Part shown: positions 16,572 through 24,993 of the stretch, piece by piece
Position numbering within the stretch: the first letter of the stretch is position 1
Layout: each line of letters starts with the position of its first letter
From: Anaerobutyricum stercoris
Lineage (GTDB): Bacteria; Bacillota; Clostridia; Lachnospirales; Lachnospiraceae
DNA length: 45,251 nt
Direction: 5' to 3'
NCBI GenBank assembly: GCA_019116455.1
Contig: DXBR01000075.1
Coordinates: forward strand, 1 to 45,251
Notes under the pieces: generated by a model
Databases searched by the model: none
Told to the model about the DNA's origin: nothing
The model's input: the letters and a program-made list of their open reading frames with translations, nothing else
Translations under genes and position numbers: made by a program

Positions 16572-18083
16572 CTACTCTGCAGAGTCCGTATCAAAGTTAT
16601 AGGAACCACCGTAACTGCTCTCTTCTTCCGTGGTACTCTCCTCGTCGTCATAGCCGTAAGAGCTCTCCTCGTCTGAAGTCTCTTCTTCGTCAGAGCTGTA
16701 GGTATCCTCCTCACTGTCACTGATGCCGGAGGAGGTTCCGTCCTCACCGCCCACATCAGTACCGTCTGTACCAATATATATCTGAATGTCTCCGCCGGTA
16801 TCTATCTCATCCACTTCAATCTCAGCATCCGGGAAGTAAGTGAGAAGATCCTCTCCCATTCCTTCCTCTGTAACGACAATTCTTGTGGTGGAAAGCGGTC
16901 CCTCATCCTGATAAGAATCTACCAGACTGATCGTGTAGCCTTCTTCCTCCAGATAAGCTTCCCACTCTCCGGCAAGACCTGCCACATAAGCAGAGTTATA
17001 AAGCTCAATGGAATAATCCTTTGAGTCCTGACCGGAAGAGCTGCTGCTCTGCGTATCGCTTTCGCTGCTCTCTTCGGAATCACTGTTCTGACTGCCGGAA
17101 GAAGATGCATTTTCCGCCTGCTGTGCCAGAGTGGATACCTGAAGCTGCACCATCTGAGAATCCACGGTGAACACTCCGTCCGCCTCGGAACCCTGCAAGA
17201 TTCGTATGGTAATATTCTCCGGATCCAGAGCTTCGAAAACAGATTCCATGTCAGCAAGGTTTCTTCCGTCGCCGGACTCTGCCAGATTAGTATATTTTTT
17301 ATAAATCGCACTATTGCTGTTCTCTGCAAACAGTGTGTTGAAAAATGACTGAAGATATACGTTGGTTCTCTCCAGGCGGGCAGACTCTTCCGACTCCGTT
17401 CCATCCAGATAAGTAAGCAGAGCCACCGCTTCTTCACTGTCAAGTTCCGTCTGCCCTCCCTCGATCACATTTAAGACACCGTTCTCATCACGATAGGAGA
17501 AATTATTATCCACCTGATATTCCACGGTATCTACCATATCGAGGAAGCTCTGGAAATTCTTCTGCGTCATCACATCGTATCCACTTAAAGTGAGACCAGT
17601 AACATTTTCCATAATATCAGAAATCATCTTATACTTGTCGTCTCCAAAGGCCCGGGCCACATCGCCGATGTTCACCGTATTCTTCGCTTCCGGCATTTCC
17701 TTCTGAATATCATCCAGCAGTTCCTGTCCTACCGTCACCTGCGCGTTGGTCGGAATCAGAAGAACATCCAGAACATTGGTCTTTGTATTCAGCATATTGA
17801 GGGCAATATATTCTTTGCCGCTGTCTGCACTGTCAACAAAAAAGAGCGTACTCTCCATATTGGTTTCATCAATCTCTGTTTCCTGTTCCTCGCTGCTGCT
17901 GCCGATATTGGTTATATCATTACCGCCGCCTGCCAGCTCTCTGAGATCATACAGGCTGCCGGTAAGATAGTAAGTCACACCCTCAAAAGAAGCAATGGCA
18001 ATGACAACCATCAGTACCAGAACCACAAGCACCTTCAGCAGAAAGGAAAAGAATCTCACAATCAAGTTTGGCTTTTCCATCAT
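16572..18083 (-). CDS. degenerate LytR-CpsA-Psr-like membrane protein with LytR C-terminal domain
   Basis: A 503-residue protein with one N-terminal membrane segment (about 9-35) and an extracellular LCP-like domain (about 75-265). Landmarks are VLDVLLIPTNAQV where LCP proteins have SIPRDT, NTVNIGDVARAFGDD where they have the KINAAY segment, and GLTLSGYDVMTQKNFQSFL. The key LCP arginines are not seen. A Ser/Gly/Glu linker (about 325-350) is followed by a LytR_C-type domain (about 355-435, ending DIQIYIGTD) and a strongly acidic Ser/Glu/Tyr tail to residue 503. LCP enzymes attach wall polymers to peptidoglycan; this one may only bind. It pairs with the TagA-like gene downstream. Confidence 0.75.
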   Translation of the reverse strand: MMEKPNLIVRFFSFLLKVLVVLVLMVVIAIASFEGVTYYLTGSLYDLRELAGGGNDITNIGSSSEEQETEIDETNMESTLFFVDSADSGKEYIALNMLNTKTNVLDVLLIPTNAQVTVGQELLDDIQKEMPEAKNTVNIGDVARAFGDDKYKMISDIMENVTGLTLSGYDVMTQKNFQSFLDMVDTVEYQVDNNFSYRDENGVLNVIEGGQTELDSEEAVALLTYLDGTESEESARLERTNVYLQSFFNTLFAENSNSAIYKKYTNLAESGDGRNLADMESVFEALDPENITIRILQGSEADGVFTVDSQMVQLQVSTLAQQAENASSSGSQNSDSEESSESDTQSSSSSGQDSKDYSIELYNSAYVAGLAGEWEAYLEEEGYTISLVDSYQDEGPLSTTRIVVTEEGMGEDLLTYFPDAEIEVDEIDTGGDIQIYIGTDGTDVGGEDGTSSGISDSEEDTYSSDEEETSDEESSYGYDDEESTTEEESSYGGSYNFDTDSAE

Positions 18084-18110
18084 AGCCCTCCTATTCGATT
18101 TTATCTGTTA

Positions 18111-18139
18111 AGTATAGCAAACTTCCATTTCCATTTCAA
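18111..18139 (-). promoter_or_regulatory. promoter of the LCP-like/TagA-like unit
   Basis: On the minus strand TTGAAA (18139-18134) is followed by exactly 17 bases and TATACT (18116-18111). The -35 box lies in the left arm of a 15-bp inverted repeat shared with the divergent SDR gene. Confidence 0.65.
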
Positions 18140-18168
18140 GTTTTGTCATAAAATTGAAATAGAAATGG
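18125..18168. repeat. 15-bp inverted repeat between divergent promoters
   Basis: CCATTTCCATTTCAA (18125-18139) and TTGAAATAGAAATGG (18154-18168) match in 14 of 15 positions and enclose 14 A/T-rich bases. It sits between and over the -35 regions of two diverging genes, so it may be an operator. Confidence 0.7.
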
Positions 18169-18194
18169 AAAATTGTTATGGATTCTATTATAAT
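18166..18194 (+). promoter_or_regulatory. probable promoter of the plus-strand SDR gene
   Basis: TGGAAA (18166-18171) is followed by 17 bases and a perfect TATAAT (18189-18194), about 36 bases before the ATG. A second option is TTGAAA (18154-18159), 17 bases, then a poor TATGGA. Confidence 0.5.
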
Positions 18195-18230
18195 CAATGT
18201 AATTTATCCCATCCGGAAAGGAGTTATTTT

Positions 18231-18953
18231 ATGAAAACAGCAGTCATCACAGGTTCATCCAGAGGAATCGGTTTTGCCACGGCAAGACTGTTAGCCGACA
18301 GGGGCTGGAATCTCGTCATAAACGGAGGCCATGACCAGGAGGCACTCCGTCAGGCAGCAGAAAAGCTGTCGCAAATCACCAGAACCGACGCTTTCTACGG
18401 CGACGTCTCCCTTGAAGAGTATGCCCGCGGGATTATCAACCGAGCCATAGATACTTATGGTCAGATCGACCTGCTTATCAACAACGCCGGAATCTCCCAT
18501 ATCGGCCTTTTATCCGATATGAGCACCGCACAGTGGCGACAGGTCATGCAGACCAATCTGGACGCCGTATTTTTTACCTGCCGGGCGGCGATCCCCCATA
18601 TGGTCCGCCGGCAAAAAGGAAGAATCCTGAACATTTCCTCCGTATGGGGAGAGGTCGGCGCTTCCTGTGAGGCGGCCTACTCCGCTTCCAAAGGCGCGGT
18701 CAATTCTCTCACCCGGGCGCTTGCCAAAGAACTTGGCCCCTCGCATATTTCTGTCAACGCCATAAGCCTCGGCGTCATTGACACTGCCATGAACCAATGC
18801 TTCAACGAGGAGGAGAGACAGGCGCTGGCAGAGGAAATCCCTTTCGGACGTTTTGCCTCCCCCGGGGAAGCAGCGGCCTTCTGCTGCCAGATCGCCGAAT
18901 CTCCGGAATACCTGACCGGACAGATTCTGCGTTTTGACGGCGGCTGGATCTGA
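18231..18953 (+). CDS. SDR family oxidoreductase, YmfI/FabG-like
   Basis: A 240-residue classical SDR. The nucleotide-binding motif TGSSRGIG is at about 8-15, NNAGISHIG at about 83-91, the catalytic Ser is in NISSVWGEVGASCEAAY, and the YSASK dyad follows. It closes with TGQILRFDGGWI. The segment SSVWGEVGASCEAAYSASKG recalls Bacillus YmfI, the reductase that finishes a 5-aminopentanol modification on elongation factor P. That subgroup assignment is from memory; a FabG-like 3-ketoacyl reductase is the alternative. The ATG at 18231 has AAAGGAG 7-8 bases upstream; an upstream in-frame ATG at 18165 falls in the promoter. It diverges from the LCP-like unit. Confidence 0.85.
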   Translation: MKTAVITGSSRGIGFATARLLADRGWNLVINGGHDQEALRQAAEKLSQITRTDAFYGDVSLEEYARGIINRAIDTYGQIDLLINNAGISHIGLLSDMSTAQWRQVMQTNLDAVFFTCRAAIPHMVRRQKGRILNISSVWGEVGASCEAAYSASKGAVNSLTRALAKELGPSHISVNAISLGVIDTAMNQCFNEEERQALAEEIPFGRFASPGEAAAFCCQIAESPEYLTGQILRFDGGWI

Positions 18954-18973
18954 ACATTGCCGGCGCACACCTG

Positions 18974-18992
18974 CTGCCGGTGCGGCAGTATT
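18974..18992 (+). terminator. weak hairpin after the SDR gene
   Basis: CTGCCG and CGGCAG form a 6-bp stem around GTG, followed by TATTTCATCTTT. The T-tail is imperfect, so termination is only possible. The whole 18954-19075 gap between the two convergent genes is GC-rich with many GCCGG words. Confidence 0.3.
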
Positions 18993-19075
18993 TCATCTTT
19001 GCCGACGGCATACTCCGCTGCCGGGCGCCGGCTGAACCTACGCAGCCGTCTGCCTTTCCGGCAGCTCGCCGGGTA

Positions 19076-20872
19076 TTATCTCCCGCCGTATGCTTCCGTC
19101 TCCTTCCGCAGCCACTCCCTCTCCTCTTTATCAAGATATGGAGAAATGGACTCATATACCTTTGCATGGTAAGCATTCAGCCAGCGGATTTCCTGCTCAG
19201 AAAGTTTCTCCCATATAATCGCTTCCTGTTCGAAAGGTACCATGGTGAGCGGTTCAAATCCAAGGAAAATACCATAGCTGTTCTCTCTTTTTCTGGTGCA
19301 GACCAGCAGATTCTCCAGACGGACGCCAAATCTGCCTTCCAGATAAATACCCGGCTCATCGGAAGTGATCATGCCCTCTTCCATAACGCAGTCGCTGCCA
19401 CGGACAGAAGCCGGACGATAGCGAAAACTGTTTGGCCCCTCATGGACGCTCAGCAGATAACCCACGCCGTGGCCGGTACCGTGGTTATAATCAAGTCCCT
19501 TTTCCCAGAGCGGCATTCTTGCCAGCACATCCAGGCTCATACCCGTCGCTCCCCGCAGGAATACCGCATCCGCCAGACGGATATGCCCTCTCAGCACCAT
19601 AGTGTACATTTCTTTCTGCTCTTCGGTGATTGCGCCGAGAGCAATGGTTCTGGTAATATCCGTCGTTCCTTCCTTATAGTGACCTCCGGTATCCGCCAGC
19701 AGAAATCCCTCCGGCTTCAACGGGATATCGGACTGTTCATCGGCACAATAGTGAACGATGGCGCCATGTTCGCCGTAAGCAAGAATCGGATAAAAACTCG
19801 GACCGATATAATCTTTTTGTTCCTTCCGCAGCTCTTCAAGGCGAAGCGCTGCGCTTTTTTCCGTGATGGCCTCCCGTCCGGTCTGATGTTTCAACCAGTA
19901 TATAAACTTTGTCACAGCCACGCCGTCCCTGATATGGGCAGTTCTCTCGTTTTCCACCTCCACCGGGTTCTTCACGGCCTTTAAAAGCAGGGTCGGATTC
20001 TCCCCGTCAAGGGGCTGCGCCCCGTCCGGAATCCGGCTGACCAGCGCTTCATTGACATGATTCTCATCATAAAGAAGGCGTGCACCGGCGGGAAGCCGGC
20101 TCACGTCCCCGTATATCTGTCTGTAATCTCTTACAGCAACCGCCGCGTCATTCAGATACGCCCGCACTTTATCTGTGAGCGCTTCCTCCTGTACATACCA
20201 GCGCACTTCATCCCGGCTCATCATCAGATAGGAGAGGACGACCGGCGTACACGCCACATCGTTTCCTCTCACATTTAACAGCCAGCAAATGTCTTCAAGG
20301 GATGCCAGAAGAAACCAGTCCGCGCCTCTTTGTTTCATGACCCGGCGGACTTCCGCAATCTTTTCTTTAATGCCCGCACCGGCGTAGCGCTCCCCGAGAA
20401 TCCACGCGGGCTCCCGGGAAAGCTGCGGCCTCTCCGCCCAGACGTCTCCCGCCAGATCAAGATCACCACGGACGGTAATCTGCCTGCCGGCAAGAGCCGC
20501 CCTTATCTTCCGGGCATAGCTCGCCATCACGCACCGTCCGTCAAAGCCCAGAGTCTCCCCCGGCTGAAGCTCCCTCTCAAGAAACTCTTCCACCGAAGGC
20601 ACTCCCGGCTGTCCGGAACGATACAATGTGATGCCGCTGCCCGCCAGCTGTGCTTCTGCCTGAAGAAAATATCTTCCGTCTGTCCAAAGTCCCGCCTGTT
20701 CCTTCATAACCAGCAGCGTCCCCGCGGATCCGGTAAAGCCGGAAATATATTCCCGGCATTTAAAATAGTCTCCCACATACTCCGAACCATGGAAATCATC
20801 GGTCATGATGAGATAGGCGCCGATCTTCTCTTCCAGCATCCGCCGGCGCAGTGCTTCAAGCTGCTGCCGCAT
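19076..20872 (-). CDS. M24 family Xaa-Pro aminopeptidase
   Basis: A 598-residue cytoplasmic metallopeptidase that removes the N-terminal residue ahead of proline. It has two creatinase-type N-terminal domains (about 1-135 and 140-310) and the pita-bread catalytic domain (about 315-540). Metal ligands visible are the Asp pair in DTGGHYKEGTTDITRT, His in HGTGHGVGYLLSVHEGP, and Glu in SDEPGIYLEGRFGVRLEN. The C-terminal cap (about 545-598) is also family-like. The ATG at 20872 shares a base with the galE stop (TAATG), so it is translationally coupled; the longer frame upstream only covers galE sequence. Pairing with galE seems positional, not metabolic. Confidence 0.93.
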   Translation of the reverse strand: MRQQLEALRRRMLEEKIGAYLIMTDDFHGSEYVGDYFKCREYISGFTGSAGTLLVMKEQAGLWTDGRYFLQAEAQLAGSGITLYRSGQPGVPSVEEFLERELQPGETLGFDGRCVMASYARKIRAALAGRQITVRGDLDLAGDVWAERPQLSREPAWILGERYAGAGIKEKIAEVRRVMKQRGADWFLLASLEDICWLLNVRGNDVACTPVVLSYLMMSRDEVRWYVQEEALTDKVRAYLNDAAVAVRDYRQIYGDVSRLPAGARLLYDENHVNEALVSRIPDGAQPLDGENPTLLLKAVKNPVEVENERTAHIRDGVAVTKFIYWLKHQTGREAITEKSAALRLEELRKEQKDYIGPSFYPILAYGEHGAIVHYCADEQSDIPLKPEGFLLADTGGHYKEGTTDITRTIALGAITEEQKEMYTMVLRGHIRLADAVFLRGATGMSLDVLARMPLWEKGLDYNHGTGHGVGYLLSVHEGPNSFRYRPASVRGSDCVMEEGMITSDEPGIYLEGRFGVRLENLLVCTRKRENSYGIFLGFEPLTMVPFEQEAIIWEKLSEQEIRWLNAYHAKVYESISPYLDKEEREWLRKETEAYGGR

Positions 20873-21897
20873 TATGCCTGCTCCTGCTTCGTCTGATAAC
20901 CGTCCGGATTCATGGACTGCCAATGATAAGAATCCCGGCACATTTCCTCAATACCGTACTTTGCTTCCCATCCAAGCTCTTCTTTTGCCTTGGTCGGGTC
21001 AGAATAGCAGGCGGCGATATCTCCCGCTCTTCGCGGTTTAATCTCGTACGGAATCTCTTTGCCGCATGCCTTACTGTATGCTTTCACCACATCAAGCACG
21101 CTGTAACCCTGTCCGGTTCCAAGATTGTAGATGCTGACGCCCTGCTTCATATGACGAAGGGCCTGTACATGCCCTGCCGCCAAATCCACCACATGGATGT
21201 AATCACGGACACCCGTTCCATCCGGGGTATCATAATCATTACCGAACACACCAAGTTTCTCCAGTTTGCCGACAGCTACTCTTGCAATGTACGGAACCAG
21301 ATTATTCGGAATTCCTTTCGGATCCTCGCCGATCAGTCCTGAACTATGCGCTCCGATCGGATTAAAGTACCGAAGAAGCGTCACATTCCATTCCGGATCG
21401 CTCACCTGAATATCTGTGAGGATCTGTTCGATCATTGACTTGGTCTGTCCGTACGGATTGGTGATAACGCCCTTTGGGCAGTCTTCTGTTATCGGCACAA
21501 AGGCCGGATCTCCGTAAACTGTTGCAGAAGAGCTGAACACGATCTTTTTGCAGTCGTATCTGCGCATCACATCACAGAGCAGAAGGGTACCGGTGATGTT
21601 GTTATGATAATATTCAATCGGTTTTTCCACGGACTCTCCCACTGCCTTGTATCCGGCAAAATGAATGACTGCCTCTGGTCTTTCGTTGTCAAAAATCTCC
21701 TCCAGCAGATCCTGATCCAGCAGATCTCCTTCATAAAAGGTCAGAGTTTTTCCCGTAATCTTCTCCACACGGTTCAATGCTTCCTCGCAGGAATTATACA
21801 GGTTATCCACAACGACAACTTCATAATCGTTGTTTAGCAATTCCACACAAGTGTGGCTTCCAATATATCCTGCTCCGCCGGTAACTAAAATCTTCAT
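20872..21897 (-). CDS. galE: UDP-glucose 4-epimerase
   Basis: A 341-residue enzyme that interconverts UDP-glucose and UDP-galactose, providing UDP-galactose for surface glycans and closing the Leloir pathway. It begins MKILVTGGAGYIGSHTCVEL (NAD-binding GxxGxxG). The catalytic region has Ser in FSSSATVYG and Tyr in NPYGQTKSMIEQ (the YxxxK motif), then LLRYFNPIGAH, GVRDYIHVVDLA and the C-terminal RRAGDIAACYSDP. All of these are typical of full-length GalE of 330-340 residues. AAGGAG precedes the start. The stop overlaps the start of the M24 peptidase gene by one base. Confidence 0.97.
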   Translation of the reverse strand: MKILVTGGAGYIGSHTCVELLNNDYEVVVVDNLYNSCEEALNRVEKITGKTLTFYEGDLLDQDLLEEIFDNERPEAVIHFAGYKAVGESVEKPIEYYHNNITGTLLLCDVMRRYDCKKIVFSSSATVYGDPAFVPITEDCPKGVITNPYGQTKSMIEQILTDIQVSDPEWNVTLLRYFNPIGAHSSGLIGEDPKGIPNNLVPYIARVAVGKLEKLGVFGNDYDTPDGTGVRDYIHVVDLAAGHVQALRHMKQGVSIYNLGTGQGYSVLDVVKAYSKACGKEIPYEIKPRRAGDIAACYSDPTKAKEELGWEAKYGIEEMCRDSYHWQSMNPDGYQTKQEQA

Positions 21898-21965
21898 GAT
21901 ATTTCTCCTTTATTCTGATATCTTCATTAAAAACAGCCTTTTTCTGAGACTTCCTGCAGGCGCAC

Positions 21966-22556
21966 TTACCGCGCAGCCTCCACGATCAGCTCCACGCATT
22001 TTTCGATGCCGAGACTTCCCCGGTTCAGCGCCAGGTCATAATTCTGCGCCTTTCCCCATTCCTGACCGGTAAAATACTGATAATTCAGACCTCTGCGCAC
22101 ATCCATGTCATGCACTCTGTTTCGCTCTTTCAGCTGAACCTCCCCGTACATTTCCCGAATCCTCTCTTCTTTTGTCGCTTCATCCGCATAGAGGAAAACC
22201 CGCAGACAGTCTTCTCTGTCTCTCAGAATATAATCCGCACAGCTTCCGACAATGACGCAGGACGTCTCCTCCGCAAACTTGCGGATGATCTTTGTGCGAG
22301 CATGCCACATCCGCTTGAGCGGCGAGGATTCCTCATCTTCCAGATCCACAAAAGAATAGGCAAAACGATGGTCCGAAGATGGAGCAAACTCTCCATAATG
22401 TTCCACGTACTTCTCCTTCAGTCCGGTTTCCTTGACGATATTTTTTATGATGTCTCTGTCATAAAATGCAATTCCCAGCTTCTCTGCCACCTGTCTTCCG
22501 ATGGTTCTTCCGCCGCTGCCAAACTCTCTTCCGATTGTAATCACTCTCTTCTTCAT
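21966..22556 (-). CDS. cytidylate kinase-like family protein
   Basis: A 196-residue P-loop protein of the cytidylate-kinase-like family. The N-terminus MKKRVITIGREFGSGGRTIG carries the family form of the P-loop, followed by KLGIAFYDRDIIKNI. Later segments are CVIVGSCADYILRD, CLRVFLYADEATKEERI and a C-terminal FTGQEWGKAQNYDLALNRGSLG, all seen in this family. True CMP kinases are about 220 residues and differ in the NMP-binding part, so a nucleotide kinase role is likely but the substrate is open. It lies 68 bases after the transglutaminase-like gene and has a possible promoter of its own. Confidence 0.85.
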   Translation of the reverse strand: MKKRVITIGREFGSGGRTIGRQVAEKLGIAFYDRDIIKNIVKETGLKEKYVEHYGEFAPSSDHRFAYSFVDLEDEESSPLKRMWHARTKIIRKFAEETSCVIVGSCADYILRDREDCLRVFLYADEATKEERIREMYGEVQLKERNRVHDMDVRRGLNYQYFTGQEWGKAQNYDLALNRGSLGIEKCVELIVEAAR

Positions 22557-22567
22557 CGCATCACCTC

Positions 22568-22595
22568 ATTATAGAATTTCAGACATAATTTTCAG
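22568..22595 (-). promoter_or_regulatory. possible promoter of the cytidylate-kinase-like gene
   Basis: On the minus strand CTGAAA (22595-22590) is followed by 16 bases and a perfect TATAAT (22573-22568), 12 bases before the start codon. Such a short leader is unusual, and the -35 matches only 4 of 6 positions. Confidence 0.35.
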
Positions 22596-22624
22596 TCTCA
22601 GGATATCATCTCATTTTCCAAAAG

Positions 22625-24976
22625 TCAATGACAGTAAAGATACCTGTACAGCAGTTTTTTCCACAGAGATGCATCTGCATATAATTCTGTCCGTATCTTT
22701 CCACAAAGAACCTCTAATATTCTGCATTCATTGGGCAAAAGTGCCTTTTGTCCGAAAATGTTCCTCTGGATAATCTGAATAACACGGATATATTCTTCTT
22801 CCTTAATACTTGAAAATCGTGTGCAGACGCATTCCGTCAGTTCATAAGGGCGCCTGTAATTCTCAGGAACGCCGGCACAGCGGAACATACGGCACATCTG
22901 CCCATAGGAAAGCTCCGCCAGTTTATCCGGATTGTTTTTCCGCTTTCTGCTGCGAAGGAATACTCTCACGATTCTCTGCATCTCAAGAAGAACGATAATC
23001 CCCACGATGAGCAGAAGAACCAGCAGCGCGATCCCCAGCATATTCCACGGTATATACGGCAATATCTGCGTCCGTTTCTCCTCTCTGTTTCCTGACACAA
23101 CCTCATCCACCTCTGTCCTGGCGCCGCTATTTCCTTTTTCCATCTCTTCCTGCCGGATATTTATCAGATAATCCGGCGCATATACCTCGCTGTAAAATCC
23201 CGGCGTCACCTCCACAGGACTCCAGCCCACGCCATCCACATAAACTTCCGCCCAGGCATGTCCGTTCTCCTGTGTGAGCTGGCAGCTGTCCGCTCCCTGT
23301 TCCATCAGCTGTTCCGCCAGCTTCCCGTTCAGATAATATCCTTCCGCGTACCGGGCGGGAATTCCAAGAGTCCGGTACGCAAGCACCGCCGCCGTGGCAA
23401 AATGAACCGCATTTCCTTCCTTATGCTCTCCGAGAAACCAGGTGACGAAATCCTTTCCTTCAGGGACCTCGGCTGTCTCCGGTGAATATTCGGCGAGGGC
23501 TGCCAGCATTACGCGGATTCTCGCAGTTGCCTCATAAAGATCCACCGCATCTTCCTGCTCCTCCTTCCATTTCTCCCCGGAAAAAAGCAGCCGGTCAATC
23601 TCCTGTTTCACATCTTCATCCACGGTCAGATAATAATCGTACACAAAAGATCGATAAACTTCCTCTGCCTCAATATACGACTCCTTTGCTGTGCTGCCTC
23701 CCCGCTTCAGCCAGGAAGGCGCTTTGGGAAACTCCTGCGCCGGCTGTATCTGCAGATTTTGAAATTGATATTCTTTTTCTCCGAAAATCCCTCCGGATAC
23801 CAGCTGCCAGTCCTGATTGATTTTATAATCCGCGCCTTCCACTGCTTCAACGGTCTCAGGCACATACACGTAACGTCTGTCCGCGCCCCGGTTGACGACC
23901 TCCACATTCTGAAATGTCTGTCCGGAAGCGCCGTCCTGTCCGCCGGCGTCCGCTTCCTGAGAAGACGCGCGGGCAAAAACCGGATTATATCCATGACTGC
24001 CAAGCCAGTCGAGCATACCTTCCTGTCTTCCCGTATATGCTTCCACGGACAGCTGCCGCCAGCTTTGTCCGTCATACTGCGCTCCAACAAATCCCCGCAA
24101 ATACATTTCCTGAGGGGTGTCAAAAGATAGCTCCAGCGTTCTCTTTTCCTCTTCCTCTGCCTCCGGCTTTTCTCCAAGAATGGTTCCTGCCCTGCGCAGG
24201 TCTCCCTGGGGCAGTGAATCTGTTCCAAAACGTATATACTCAATTGCATCTTCTATCTGTGTCCGGATATTATCCACCGTTCTGGCCGGATGATATCCCG
24301 ACAAAAGTGCGGAAGTTCCCCATCCAAAGACCAGAGTAAACGCACAGACACACAGGCTGATCCTGCGGCTGCGCCGGCTTCCTGTCCGGCTGCCGCTCCA
24401 TATTCCCAGCCATCCTGCCATCAGAAGAATTACAGGACGGCAGGACTCATTTCCCCGAAGCAGACATCCTGTCATCACTAGAAGAAATACTTCAGCGGTG
24501 AGAAATCCCAGCCACTGTCTCCATATACTGTATCCGGAAAATATTCCAAGAAGAATACCGAGGATTATCAGCGCCGAAAAAATGTCTCCTTTACCGGGAG
24601 ATGCAAGCCCGTAAAGCGGCAGATATGTATTAAAAATAGTATTCCATTTTTCCATGACCATATTTGCAAGCGCCAGCATTCCCCGTATCACTGCTTCCAT
24701 CCGGAAAAACAGCAGGGCAAATGCCCCAAACAGCAAAAGAAGCGGCAGCACCACTTCCAGCATTTTTTGCTGCTGGGAAAAAATCACCAGCACGGCCGCC
24801 GCAGTGCTCACGGCAAAAAGCACCTGATTCCCCTGAAACGGAATCAGGTCTCCCAGAAGTTCTGAAACGCCGGCCATCAGCAGACTACTGTACAAAACGG
24901 ACACTGCCACATCATAAAATGTACGATCTTTCTTATTTTCTTTTCCCGCCTGCAGAAAGGTTATTTCTTTTTCCAT
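22625..24976 (-). CDS. membrane transglutaminase-like protein lacking the catalytic Cys
   Basis: A protein of about 783 residues. Several N-terminal membrane segments (about 25-240) precede an extracellular region with a transglutaminase-like core (about 515-600), one more membrane helix (about 650-675, LGIALLVLLLIVGIIVLLEM) and a cytoplasmic tail. This is the TgpA-like layout. In the core, G-x-C-x-H-F-A of active members reads GNAVHFATAAV, so the nucleophile position (A523) is Ala, codon GCG at 23410-23408. His is kept in NGHAWAEVYVDGVGW (H573). It is therefore probably a binding or scaffold pseudoenzyme. I chose the ATG at 24976 because AGGAG lies 7-8 bases upstream. MoxR-DUF58-transglutaminase trios are common. 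Confidence 0.88.
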   Translation of the reverse strand: MEKEITFLQAGKENKKDRTFYDVAVSVLYSSLLMAGVSELLGDLIPFQGNQVLFAVSTAAAVLVIFSQQQKMLEVVLPLLLLFGAFALLFFRMEAVIRGMLALANMVMEKWNTIFNTYLPLYGLASPGKGDIFSALIILGILLGIFSGYSIWRQWLGFLTAEVFLLVMTGCLLRGNESCRPVILLMAGWLGIWSGSRTGSRRSRRISLCVCAFTLVFGWGTSALLSGYHPARTVDNIRTQIEDAIEYIRFGTDSLPQGDLRRAGTILGEKPEAEEEEKRTLELSFDTPQEMYLRGFVGAQYDGQSWRQLSVEAYTGRQEGMLDWLGSHGYNPVFARASSQEADAGGQDGASGQTFQNVEVVNRGADRRYVYVPETVEAVEGADYKINQDWQLVSGGIFGEKEYQFQNLQIQPAQEFPKAPSWLKRGGSTAKESYIEAEEVYRSFVYDYYLTVDEDVKQEIDRLLFSGEKWKEEQEDAVDLYEATARIRVMLAALAEYSPETAEVPEGKDFVTWFLGEHKEGNAVHFATAAVLAYRTLGIPARYAEGYYLNGKLAEQLMEQGADSCQLTQENGHAWAEVYVDGVGWSPVEVTPGFYSEVYAPDYLINIRQEEMEKGNSGARTEVDEVVSGNREEKRTQILPYIPWNMLGIALLVLLLIVGIIVLLEMQRIVRVFLRSRKRKNNPDKLAELSYGQMCRMFRCAGVPENYRRPYELTECVCTRFSSIKEEEYIRVIQIIQRNIFGQKALLPNECRILEVLCGKIRTELYADASLWKKLLYRYLYCH

Positions 24977-24993
24977 ATGACTGCTCCTGATCA

